From Palleniella intestinalis (lineage in GTDB: Bacteria > Bacteroidota > Bacteroidia > Bacteroidales > Bacteroidaceae), in assembly GCF_013166595.1 (NCBI RefSeq), contig NZ_JABKKG010000001.1, positions 310,001 through 374,000 of the forward strand: a stretch of DNA of 64,000 nucleotides, given 5' to 3'. How positions within the stretch are numbered: the stretch's first letter is position 1; the number at the start of each line of letters is the position of its first letter. The notes beneath the pieces were generated by a model. It was not told where the DNA came from and ran no database searches. It worked only from the letters and a program-made list of their open reading frames with translations. Positions 9,008-17,699 of the stretch are shown here, in pieces. The position numbers were made by a program, and so were the translations under genes.

Positions 9008-9468
9008 TACAACACATTATCATTCTTCTGGTTCAGTCATGACAAAATCACTCATCTGGTTCAGTTGTGACAAAATCATTCATCTGATTCAGTTGTGACA
9101 AAATCATTCATCTGATTCAGTTGTGACAAAATCATTCATCTGGTTCAGTTGTGACAAAATCACTCATCTGGTTCGGTTGTGGCAAGTCCCTATCCTCACA
9201 TACAGCAAATGTAAAATGTAGCAGAGCCACAATCCTCACATACAGCAACAGGATTTCGCTGCAAGGTGTGGCGGAGCCACAGCCCTTATGGTAACCGCCG
9301 GCTTCAGCCGTGCGGATTAGAGCTAATCTCCATTAGTTGTGTGGCAGCGCCACACTCCTTTATTGTGGGCGGAAGGAATTGAAACAGAAAAGAGTGTGGC
9401 GCTGCCACATCTTATGAGAAACATTTCCTATGAAAATTTAACTTGGGGAGTTTTACCGGACAACAATA
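9008..9468 (+). repeat. Palindromic intergenic element A, copy 1 (with internal tandem array)
   Basis: This whole stretch recurs, rearranged, at 20986-21344. Shared pieces in order are TACAACACATTATCA, TTCAGTTGTGACAA, CATACAGCAACAGGATTT, GTGTGGCGGAGCCACA, GGTAACCGCCGGCTTCAGCC, TCCTTTATTGTGGG, GAAACATTTCCTATG and GGAGTTTTACCGGA. It holds four GTGTGG-x4-CCACA-type palindromes. It runs almost up to the M6 protease start and has no believable coding content, although an open frame passes through its 3' part. Confidence 0.75.
9027..9187 (+). repeat. 28-bp tandem repeat, six units
   Basis: TTCAG begins exactly every 28 nt at 9032, 9060, 9088, 9116, 9144 and 9172. The unit reads roughly TTCAGTTGTGACAAAATCAT followed by TCATCTGG, with one or two changes per copy. 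The second copy of the surrounding element (near 21003) has a single unit, so the array looks like a local expansion. Units are directly adjacent with no spacers, so it is not a CRISPR. Confidence 0.85.
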
Positions 9469-9524
9469 TAAATCTTACAAACACGACAACACATTTCCGG
9501 CATATTCTGCCGGAAAAAATGATT

Positions 9525-12068
9525 ATGAGACATCATTACATAAGAACCGCCGTTACAGCCATTACCCTACTCTTGGCTGTAACGGCTTTTGCCATTCCTG
9601 CAAAACGCGTATGGCGCACAATGCCACTTACTGACGGAACAACAATAAGTGCCTTGCTCGTCGGCGACGAAAACGGCCATTGGTATGTTGACGAAAACGG
9701 AAAAACTCTTGCCAAAAACAGCGAGGGCAAACTGTACTACCTCACTGCAGAGCAGAGTGAAACCTTGAAAAACACACGGCAAAACCGTGCACACAAGAAC
9801 AACAACCGAAGGATTGCACGCCGTGAAGCTGCTATGGCAAAAGCTTCCAATGGCAAAAAGAAAGCATTCGGAGTGCCGACAGAACTTATTGGTTCAAAGA
9901 AAGGTCTTGTGATACTCGTGAACTTCTCTGATAAAACGATGTTGCCAAAGCACACTCTGTCTGTGTTTGAAGAACGGTTCAACAAAGAAGGCTACAATGC
10001 TCCGGGATATATCGGCTCTGTCCATGATTATTTCTACGACCAGTCCTATGGCAAGTTCGACCTGACCTTCGATGTAATCGGACCTCTCACGGCAAGCAAA
10101 AGCCATAGCTATTACGGTGGAAATGACAGCTATGGCGATGACAGCCATCCATGCGAGCTTGTCATCGAAGCTCTTAAACTTGCCGACAAGGCAGTGAATT
10201 TCTCCGACTATGACTGGGACGGCGACGGCGAAGTGGATCAGGTTTTCGTTATTTATGCCGGAACAGGTGAGGCGGCAAGCGATGTTGAAGACGACATCTG
10301 GCCACACGAATGGGCATTGTCAGAAGGGGCAAGCTATGGCGACGGCACTGGCGCGCAGACTCTTGACGGTGTGAAGATTGACACTTATGCTGTCTCTTGC
10401 GAGCTTGGAAGCACCACAACTATCGACGGTATCGGCACAGCATGCCACGAATTCTCTCATTGCCTCGGCTATGCAGACCTTTACGACACGGACTATTCCG
10501 GAGGTCAGGGAATGATGAGCTGGGATTTGATGGACTCAGGTTCTTACAACGGACCAAACCAACACGGCGAAGTGCCTGCCGCATTCACATCATTCGAACG
10601 CTGGTGGGCAGGATGGCTTGATTTCATAGAACTGGATTCTCCGACATACATCACCGGTATGCCGGCACTGAACGATGAGCCTGTCGCATATAAAATAACA
10701 AACGACGCACACCTCGATGAACATTATCTTCTTGAAAACCGTCAGGCAAAGCGCTGGGACAGCTATACAGCAGGAAACGGAAACGGCACAGGTCACGGAA
10801 TGCTTATCCTCCACGTTGACTACGACAAGGGCACATGGCAGCAGAATGCTCCCAACGACATGGCATCAAGGCAGCGCATGACATACTTCGCAGCCGACAA
10901 CAGCTATGGCACATTGGTAAATATTGGCAACGGCATGAAAGCATACAGCGCAACCTATGCACAGCTGGCGGGCGACCCGTTCCCGGGAACAGGAGGACAT
11001 ACCGCATTCACAGACGAGACAAAGCCTGCTGCCACACTGTACAATCCGAATACCGACGGTTCAAAGTATATGCACAAACCAATTACCGACATCACAGAAT
11101 CAAGCGATGGTCTCATATCATTCACATTCATGGGCGGCATGCCTTCACCAACATTGAATGATGCGACAAACATCACAGCCGGCAGTTTCACCGCATCATG
11201 GTCAGAAGTGAAAGACGCTGACAGTTACACACTTAAGGTATTCCCTTACACAAAACCTGCCATTGAAGAAGCAGAATTGCTCAGCAGAACATTCAACTAT
11301 GATGTGACATCCGACAGCAACAAAGACATTTCAGGCAGCATCGGTGATGACTGGAGCGGCTCAAAATTGTATGAATCGCCCTACGGCATAAAGATTGGAA
11401 GCAGCAAAAGCGGAGTGCATAACATAATAACTCCTGCCGTCTCACCACAGTCCGGCAATATAACCATCTATACAGAGACGAAACAATATGGTAATGACAA
11501 TAAGAATATGACAGTCATGCTTGCCGACCCACAAACAAAGGGCGTACTGACAAAAGCCGACGGAACAATGTACGCAAAGAGCTTCACCACAGATGCTATA
11601 CAGACACCAACAGCCGTAACTTTTGAATACGATAAGGACTGCCGTATAATCCTCGAACCAACAAAACGTGTTTACCTCAAGAAAATAGCTGTCTATGACG
11701 GTAATTTCACACTTGAGGACATACAAAGTGTGACTTCTGCAAAGACATTGCCGTTGCTTGCTACCATAACAGAAAACGACGGTACTATCATCATCGAAGA
11801 AATCACAGGCAACCATTACACACTTACCGGACTGACATCTCCACAGTATCGGTTCATGGTAAAAGCTGTATTCGGTGACAAAGAATCAGCATGGAGCTCG
11901 CCAAAAACCGTTGAACTGCCTGGCACAGGTATAGAATCCGCCGAAGCAGAAGACGGCATTGCAACAAACAGTATATACAGCATTTCAGGTCAACGCCTTG
12001 GAACAGACAAATCATTCCTGAAGCCGGGAATATATATTGTGGGAAAGAAGAAAATAATCATCAACTGA
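9525..12068 (+). CDS. Secreted M6-family metalloprotease with fibronectin-like domain
   Basis: About 847 residues. A signal peptide (MRHHYIRTAVTAITLLLAVTAFA) precedes an M6/InhA-type domain with GLVILVNFSD, YDQSYGKFDLTFDVIGP, DWDGDGEVDQVFVIYAG and the zinc motif HEFSHCLGYADLYD (HExxHxxGxxD, from about residue 308). A fibronectin III-like region (TAGSFTASWSEVKDADSYTL) and a C-terminal module IYSISGQRL ... LKPGIYIVGKKK follow; the latter resembles Bacteroidetes type IX secretion sorting tails. It probably degrades proteins outside the cell. The frame is open from 9339, but those residues come from the repeat element and would block the signal peptide, so I chose 9525 (9519 is an alternative). 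A TTTCCGGCA/TGCCGGAAA hairpin (9494-9516) sits just before the start. The operon of the Oar-like receptor converges from the other side. Confidence 0.88.
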   Translation: MRHHYIRTAVTAITLLLAVTAFAIPAKRVWRTMPLTDGTTISALLVGDENGHWYVDENGKTLAKNSEGKLYYLTAEQSETLKNTRQNRAHKNNNRRIARREAAMAKASNGKKKAFGVPTELIGSKKGLVILVNFSDKTMLPKHTLSVFEERFNKEGYNAPGYIGSVHDYFYDQSYGKFDLTFDVIGPLTASKSHSYYGGNDSYGDDSHPCELVIEALKLADKAVNFSDYDWDGDGEVDQVFVIYAGTGEAASDVEDDIWPHEWALSEGASYGDGTGAQTLDGVKIDTYAVSCELGSTTTIDGIGTACHEFSHCLGYADLYDTDYSGGQGMMSWDLMDSGSYNGPNQHGEVPAAFTSFERWWAGWLDFIELDSPTYITGMPALNDEPVAYKITNDAHLDEHYLLENRQAKRWDSYTAGNGNGTGHGMLILHVDYDKGTWQQNAPNDMASRQRMTYFAADNSYGTLVNIGNGMKAYSATYAQLAGDPFPGTGGHTAFTDETKPAATLYNPNTDGSKYMHKPITDITESSDGLISFTFMGGMPSPTLNDATNITAGSFTASWSEVKDADSYTLKVFPYTKPAIEEAELLSRTFNYDVTSDSNKDISGSIGDDWSGSKLYESPYGIKIGSSKSGVHNIITPAVSPQSGNITIYTETKQYGNDNKNMTVMLADPQTKGVLTKADGTMYAKSFTTDAIQTPTAVTFEYDKDCRIILEPTKRVYLKKIAVYDGNFTLEDIQSVTSAKTLPLLATITENDGTIIIEEITGNHYTLTGLTSPQYRFMVKAVFGDKESAWSSPKTVELPGTGIESAEAEDGIATNSIYSISGQRLGTDKSFLKPGIYIVGKKKIIIN

Positions 12069-12096
12069 CACATCTCTCCTTTATACCATTTTTCAT

Positions 12097-12151
12097 TAAG
12101 TGTGCGCCAAGAAATACCAATGCAGTGTTTTTTAGGCGCACACTTATTTTT
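12097..12151 (+). terminator. Terminator of the M6 protease gene
   Basis: TAAGTGTGCGCC (12097-12108) pairs perfectly with GGCGCACACTTA (12135-12146), followed by a T-rich run. It starts 28 nt after the protease stop codon. Confidence 0.75.
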
Positions 12152-12228
12152 CTAATCATTTAGCGGGCAGTAATAATCTTTTGAGTTCAACGAATTGTCA
12201 ACCATCTGAGGAAATAAAAAATACTCTT

Positions 12229-12255
12229 AAAAGCACCGTGAAACGGTGCTTTTTA
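12229..12255. terminator. Bidirectional hairpin terminator
   Basis: AAAAGCACCGT, loop GAA, ACGGTGCTTTT, with A and T runs on the two sides. It can act on either strand between these convergent genes. Confidence 0.75.
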
Positions 12256-12558
12256 TAGCATTTTACTTTTTACCAGATAAAGCAAATTCGTCTAACTCAC
12301 GTTAATTAATGCCCAGTAAATGTTATAAAGAAACCAAAACTCCTCAGCGACAGCCACAAATCAGTCACAAAAAAACATGTTTACCAAATGAAAATTTCCT
12401 TATTGATTTTAACTCAAAACCTTATTGATTTCATAACAATATCAACAATGTTTTGAGATCAAACTATATTTATAACAAAATCTATTATTTTTTTTACTGG
12501 ACACCACGAATTATATAGCATTGGTTGTCATAGCTTTTTACACAACCGTAATAAAATA

Positions 12559-12583
12559 GGGCTGCGTCATTATGACACAGCCC
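12559..12583 (-). terminator. Terminator of the receptor/BACON operon
   Basis: GGGCTGCGTCAT and ATGACACAGCCC pair over 12 bp with one mismatch and a 1-nt centre. On the minus strand the stem is followed by TATTTTATT. It lies 29 nt beyond the BACON gene stop. Confidence 0.65.
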
Positions 12584-12611
12584 CACTTTTATTGAGAATT
12601 AAGATTAATTA

Positions 12612-14036
12612 CTATTTTTTGCCGTTGTGGCTATAAATATACGCAGCACCCTTACCCTGGGTCTCAGCAGTACCTTGATAAACTGTAAGAGGGCCATAGA
12701 TAACCACATTGTCGCCAACTGCTATCTGAGGGTCTGTCTCAGAGTTCCATTTATTGCCACCAAGATAGTTAACCTGGTAAGCCTCAAATTCTACTGACTT
12801 GTCACCCTTATATGAACCATCATCAGAAATCCAGAATGAACCGTTGCCGTAAGCAGGGTCGAAGCCGCCCTTAACGAGTTCACAGACGACACCCTTGATA
12901 TACACCTTGCTGGTCACACCATTTTTTGCAGCCTCAATAGCCTGAAGGACAGTCAAAGGATTCTCAAGCGTACCCATAGTACCCTCCTGAGAGATATTCA
13001 GTTTCACTTCAACGGCGAACTCTCCAAGATTTGCCTTTACAACTACGCTGGCAGAACGTGGGCAACCATCAAGAGCGTCACAACCGAAATTGAAGCCGTC
13101 TGCTCCTGTTCCGTAATAGTGAAGCCACGCTGCATCATATTCAACAGATACATTATCAGCATTAATCATTGCAGGTACAACAAACTTACCGCCATCTTTG
13201 CTAACGGAAATATCTGTTTTCTCCATCTTTATTACCTCAGGAGCAGGATCCTTGGCAGGAACAAGATATGGACGAAGGCTTCCGTCAGAGAAACCAGAAT
13301 AGGCACCTATGCTTGTATAACTTACAGAGTAAGACATAATATGTGAAGTGTTTGACTCAATATTGTAAGCCTGTGGACCAATCTGGCTGACTTTCCAAAT
13401 ATACTCACCACCAGTTGTAGCACGGTAGAAGTTATTGTAGTTACCAGACTGGTAAAGATAACCGCCTTCTGAATCAGAAAGGTGGAATCCGCCATCAGTC
13501 TTCTTGAATGTGTAAACATTGGCTGCTGTGCTTGACAAAGTTCCATCCTCTGCAACAAAAGCATCATCACAATAGATATAAGCATATGAACTCGCACTGC
13601 CAATCTCTGTTGCACAAGGCTTTGCCACTACCCACTTGTCACCTGTATTGAACATAATCCAATACTTGCCTTCCTTAAAGTCCGGATAACTTACCCCCTG
13701 CTGCTGCACATTGACAATCTGGCGGTTATCATTGCAATTAATGAAGAAAGAGCCTTCATTTGACAATTCTGTTGCAACTGTTGTGACAGTGATCGTGTTC
13801 TCTCCAGCAGTGCCACTCATAGGAACAACATCAAAGCCTTTTGGCACATCACTAATTGTCCAATCGCCAGAAGTTGTCAGAATGAATGACTGTGAGCCAC
13901 CCTCCTGGGGGAAGGTTATATAGCTGCTGCTCACATGGATATCATCCAAATATGTTGGTGCAAAATCCTCGCTACAGCTAACTAATCCAAATGTTAAAAC
14001 AGCGATGAGTGCTGCAAATATATTTTTGATTTTCAT
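12612..14036 (-). CDS. BACON-domain lipoprotein with C-terminal OB-like domain
   Basis: A 474-residue surface or periplasmic lipoprotein: signal MKIKNIFAALIAVLTFGLVS followed by lipobox Cys and SEDFAPT. Residues about 35-115 (ITFPQEGGSQSFILTTSGDW ... RQIVNVQQQG) form a BACON domain, and a second BACON-like repeat (ISVSKDGGKFVVPAMINADN ... VKLNISQEG) follows in the middle. The C-terminal part (GTLENPLTVLQAIEAAKNGV ... VYIKGVVCEL ... VGDNVVIYGPLTVYQGTAET) looks like the OB-fold domains common at the ends of Bacteroidetes lipoproteins. It lies 26 nt after the TonB receptor and is probably its cell-surface partner. BACON domains are thought to bind carbohydrate or mucin; the ligand here is unknown. 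Confidence 0.75.
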   Translation of the reverse strand: MKIKNIFAALIAVLTFGLVSCSEDFAPTYLDDIHVSSSYITFPQEGGSQSFILTTSGDWTISDVPKGFDVVPMSGTAGENTITVTTVATELSNEGSFFINCNDNRQIVNVQQQGVSYPDFKEGKYWIMFNTGDKWVVAKPCATEIGSASSYAYIYCDDAFVAEDGTLSSTAANVYTFKKTDGGFHLSDSEGGYLYQSGNYNNFYRATTGGEYIWKVSQIGPQAYNIESNTSHIMSYSVSYTSIGAYSGFSDGSLRPYLVPAKDPAPEVIKMEKTDISVSKDGGKFVVPAMINADNVSVEYDAAWLHYYGTGADGFNFGCDALDGCPRSASVVVKANLGEFAVEVKLNISQEGTMGTLENPLTVLQAIEAAKNGVTSKVYIKGVVCELVKGGFDPAYGNGSFWISDDGSYKGDKSVEFEAYQVNYLGGNKWNSETDPQIAVGDNVVIYGPLTVYQGTAETQGKGAAYIYSHNGKK

Positions 14037-14062
14037 TTTCTATGTTCTTGATTAAACAGTGA

Positions 14063-17000
14063 TTAGTTGAAGAAATACTTGACACCAATAGACATGTACC
14101 AGCACTGACCAAGGTCATGGTTAGGTGTGAAAGTCTTGGTATTGCCGTTGATTGCCTTAGGAGTAGAGAATGTTGCAATGCCATCGGCATCAGCACCCTC
14201 ATACTTCAAAATACGTGCCTCTGTGCCAATCTCCGGGTTAAGGAACTTTACTACACCCCACTTGTTATTGAAAAGGTTAAGCACGTTCTTGATGTCAAAA
14301 CCGAGCTGCAGCTTGTGGTTGATTTTACCTGTCTTCACCTTGAAGTCATGCTTATAAGCGATGTCAACACGGTGAACCCATGGAGAATAAACACTGTAAG
14401 CCTCAGCATACTCACCCTGATGGTTCTTCAGATAGCTGTCGCTATGTACATAGTCCATGAAGCGGTCAGCGTCATCCTGTGAAACGAAACGGAATTCACC
14501 ATTCTTCACCTGCTCATCAGTTGGAATATAGATTACATCATATGCATAACCATCATTATTCATATCGTTAGTAGTCATGAAAGAGTAGTTGTAACCACCG
14601 CGATATGTCTCGTAGATAAGGCTTAGAGAGTTACCACTCTTATCGTTGAATGTACCACTGAGGATGAAACGGTCAGGAGTTGTGTTCATTGCATTATGCA
14701 GACGAATATTGTTTGGACCTTCCACAGTAGGCAAATATGTGAATGCAGATTCTGCATTAGAGCCAGGCATACCTGTGAGTTCCTTCTTCACAGAATGAGT
14801 GTAAGAAGCCATGAGGCTGATGTTCTCTGTTGGGCGAGCGTTTACAGTGATGCTACCCATCCAGCCATAGCCCTTGCTTGTATTGTCAAGCATGAAAGCA
14901 GTTGTACCTATATGATAATTAGAAGGATATATAGGACGATTGTCCACTCCATTGAAACGAGCAAAACCTCCAACACTTGGCACAGACCAGTCTGAAATAC
15001 AAACATCGTTAACAGTTTTATTTACAATAAACTCACCTGTAACGGTCAATGGGAAGCTGACAGGGAGAGAATAATCAACAGCAATAGATGTTTTCCATAC
15101 CTGTGGCATCTTGAAATTATCTACTACACCTGCAATAGCAGAAGGAACAGCACCATCTTCAGGCTTGATTGTCTCTGGATAGCCAAGACCGACAAGCTTC
15201 TGACGCAAAGACTCTGCGTAAGACAAGCCATCTTGCTTAACAAGTCCACCATTGAATACACTCATATCAAAACCTTTCGCTGCAGCATTTTTTGCATTAA
15301 TCTGTGCCTGATACTGTACCATACCACCATTAGTTGGCATGTTTGTAAAGAATACGAGAGGAAGACGACCGGAGAAGAGTCCTGTACCACCGCGTACTAC
15401 GAGAGACTTGTCACCAAGAACATCATAAGAGAAGCCAACGCGTGGGGAAACAGTAAAACCATTCTTAGGCCATTTGCCAGTGTCAATATGACGACCGTTA
15501 TAGTCTATATCGTAAATAGCCTTATTTGTCATCAAATCACTATTGTCAAACATCATGTTGTCAAAACGGATGCCACCAGTAAGACTTAGTTTATCTGTTG
15601 CCTGCCATACGTCCTGAAGATAAAGCCCCAACTTATTGAATGTCACACGAGCTGCTGGCTTTGACTCGCCACCATAACCGTAAGTAAGACATACTATTTC
15701 AGGAGTAGCACCGGTAAGAAAATCATCAAGAGTGCGATAACGATAGTATCCTGTACCATTACGCATGTAAGAGTTGTCAGCCATCTGATGCTCATAAGAG
15801 AGTCCTGCTGTGAATTTGTGGGCACCTGTGTAATAGGTCACATCATCACGAACATTATAAACCTTATTATGTACACCATTATTATATGTAAAGAGCTCAT
15901 AGCCAAGAGCCATATAGTTCTGATCTGCACCGTCCAGAATGTCTATAAAGGGGAAATCAGAAGAGTTTGTGCCACGAACATCATCAAGTTGAGAATATGT
16001 TGCAAGTAACTGATTTGAGAGTTTCTCGCTGAAACGGCTGTTCAAATCCAATGACCAAGAATTAACCTTGTTCTCCATTGAGTACATAGAATTAGCAAAA
16101 GCCATTGAGTACTGTGACATACGAGCACCAGAAGCACGTGTACCACCATCCATAGAAGTCTTATTTGGAGCAATCCAATTCTCGTTGAGAGTATGGTTGT
16201 AACGCAGAGCAAGGTGATGATTGTTTGTGATATTCCAATCAAGACGTGCAAGAATCTTACGGTTGTTCTTGTCAGCAGGGAAATTTGTCCATGAGCCTGT
16301 ATCGTAGCCATACCTATTCATCACATGCTCGGAGACCTTCTGCATGTCAGCCAAAGTTGTGCGTGAGATATAATTGTTAGGGTCAGCAACACCATTCTCT
16401 GATGCACGCCAGCGGTTGGCAACAGTAGGAATCTTAACCTCTTCATAGTTAGCGAAGAAGAAGAGTTTGTCCTTGAGGATTGGGCCACCAAGAGTGAAAC
16501 CGTAAGTGGTCTCACTGCTCTTCTCACGAGCACCGGCAATCTGCTCACCATAGATGGCATCACCCATCATGTTCTCGTTCTTGTGGTACACATAAGCTGT
16601 ACCCTTGAAGGTGTTTGTACCGGACTTTGTGATAGCATTCACACCACCACCGATGAAGTTTGTCTGACGGACATCGTATGGAGAGATAACCACCTGAGCC
16701 TCCTCGATAGCGTCAAGAGAGATAGGGTTACCGCCACCGGGCAGACCGTCGGAAAGTCCGAAATTGTTGTTGAAGTCAGCTCCATCCACAGTGAAGTTGG
16801 CTGTACGGCCGTCACTACCGGCAAATGTCATGCCGTTACCTCCATAAGGAGAAAGGCGTGTGAGTTCGGTAATGCTGCGGTTAACAGTAGGCATGCTTGT
16901 AATCTGAGCACTTGTGATATTGGTCGCAGCACCGGTTTTCATGGTGTGAAACTTTGTCTGCTTACCTGTCACAACAACCTCTTCAAGCATGTCTGCATTT

Positions 17001-17332
17001 TCCTTCATTTTGGCATTCAAACGATATGTCTCACCAAGCTGGAGAGTAACACCTGTGAATGTCTGGGTTGTAGAACCGAGATAAGAAATCGTCACCTTGT
17101 ATGGTCCACCGACACGCATACCTTGTACAGAATACTGTCCATTCATGTTGGTAACAGTATTGTACTGTGTGCCGGAAGGTTCATGAACGATTCTGACAGT
17201 AGCACCAATGACCGGTTCGTCCTGAGAGTCGGTTATCATACCCCCCATTGAAGAAGTGGTTACTTGCGCATTGACGCCTGATACAAGTGTCAGCATCAAT
17301 ACAGCCATAATAAAACTTAGTTTCTTGAACAT
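14063..17332 (-). CDS. Oar-like TonB-dependent outer-membrane receptor
   Basis: A 1089-residue receptor. Signal peptide MFKKLSFIMAVLMLTLVSGV, then a carboxypeptidase-regulatory-like domain (GGMITDSQDEPVIGATVRIV), a plug domain (DMLEEVVVTGKQ, ITELTRLSPYGGNGMTFAGS, GGGVNAITKSGTNTFKG) and a long barrel ending DLGQCWYMSIGVKYFFN with terminal Phe-Asn. The features ISPYDVRQTNFIGGGVNAIT and KDKLFFFANYEEVKIP are typical of the Oar/CirA subgroup. Such receptors take up large or proteinaceous cargo, or export it, using TonB energy. The BACON lipoprotein follows in the same operon, like a SusC/SusD-style pair but without a SusD homologue. The secreted M6 protease is the convergent neighbour; a functional link is only inferred. 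Confidence 0.9.
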   Translation of the reverse strand: MFKKLSFIMAVLMLTLVSGVNAQVTTSSMGGMITDSQDEPVIGATVRIVHEPSGTQYNTVTNMNGQYSVQGMRVGGPYKVTISYLGSTTQTFTGVTLQLGETYRLNAKMKENADMLEEVVVTGKQTKFHTMKTGAATNITSAQITSMPTVNRSITELTRLSPYGGNGMTFAGSDGRTANFTVDGADFNNNFGLSDGLPGGGNPISLDAIEEAQVVISPYDVRQTNFIGGGVNAITKSGTNTFKGTAYVYHKNENMMGDAIYGEQIAGAREKSSETTYGFTLGGPILKDKLFFFANYEEVKIPTVANRWRASENGVADPNNYISRTTLADMQKVSEHVMNRYGYDTGSWTNFPADKNNRKILARLDWNITNNHHLALRYNHTLNENWIAPNKTSMDGGTRASGARMSQYSMAFANSMYSMENKVNSWSLDLNSRFSEKLSNQLLATYSQLDDVRGTNSSDFPFIDILDGADQNYMALGYELFTYNNGVHNKVYNVRDDVTYYTGAHKFTAGLSYEHQMADNSYMRNGTGYYRYRTLDDFLTGATPEIVCLTYGYGGESKPAARVTFNKLGLYLQDVWQATDKLSLTGGIRFDNMMFDNSDLMTNKAIYDIDYNGRHIDTGKWPKNGFTVSPRVGFSYDVLGDKSLVVRGGTGLFSGRLPLVFFTNMPTNGGMVQYQAQINAKNAAAKGFDMSVFNGGLVKQDGLSYAESLRQKLVGLGYPETIKPEDGAVPSAIAGVVDNFKMPQVWKTSIAVDYSLPVSFPLTVTGEFIVNKTVNDVCISDWSVPSVGGFARFNGVDNRPIYPSNYHIGTTAFMLDNTSKGYGWMGSITVNARPTENISLMASYTHSVKKELTGMPGSNAESAFTYLPTVEGPNNIRLHNAMNTTPDRFILSGTFNDKSGNSLSLIYETYRGGYNYSFMTTNDMNNDGYAYDVIYIPTDEQVKNGEFRFVSQDDADRFMDYVHSDSYLKNHQGEYAEAYSVYSPWVHRVDIAYKHDFKVKTGKINHKLQLGFDIKNVLNLFNNKWGVVKFLNPEIGTEARILKYEGADADGIATFSTPKAINGNTKTFTPNHDLGQCWYMSIGVKYFFN

Positions 17333-17699
17333 AATTTATTAGAAAAATGTTTAATGATAAAATCGAATGCAAAATTACACATTTAATTTTAAATATAAGT
17401 TACAAAATCAAAAAAAATGACTTATATATATGCGATAAGTGCTTTTAACGCATAAATAATGCAAATATTAATAAGTTTTTTACACATTTTTAAACAGCTG
17501 TGCATATTTCCTCCTGAGAACTTATCTCCCAAATCATCTAAAAAGAAGCCAAGGTGCATACATAGCTTGCTCCGCATATAATAAATAAGGTATACTAATG
17601 AATATCAGTCACACGTTTTTCACAAAATTAACAATAGGCTCTTCTTTTTCTCTGAAAAAATCATTAACTTTGTAGGCAAAACATATAAAAACGAACATA
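17333..17699. other. Divergent intergenic region between the receptor and ettA
   Basis: AT-rich, no gene. A plus-strand TAACTTTG at 17665-17672 serves ettA. On the minus strand TAATTTTG (17370-17377) could be a -7 box for the receptor, but its nearest TTTG is 25 nt away, longer than usual. Confidence 0.4.
17665..17672 (+). promoter_or_regulatory. Promoter -7 element of ettA
   Basis: TAACTTTG, a perfect TAnnTTTG box, 28 nt before the ettA start at 17700. The -33 region is T-rich without an exact TTTG. Confidence 0.5.

Larger units (their letters stand above)
12069..12611. other. Intergenic region between convergent genes, three terminator hairpins
   Basis: No gene seen. AT-rich, holding the three hairpins listed separately (12097-12151, 12229-12255, 12559-12583). 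The remaining sequence (12260-12550) shows nothing I can interpret. Confidence 0.6.

Noticed and set aside
9027..9187. CRISPR array
   Set aside because: The 28-bp units are contiguous, with no spacers, and no cas genes are nearby.
9339..9524. N-terminal extension of the M6 protease
   Set aside because: Encoded by the palindromic repeat element and would bury the signal peptide.
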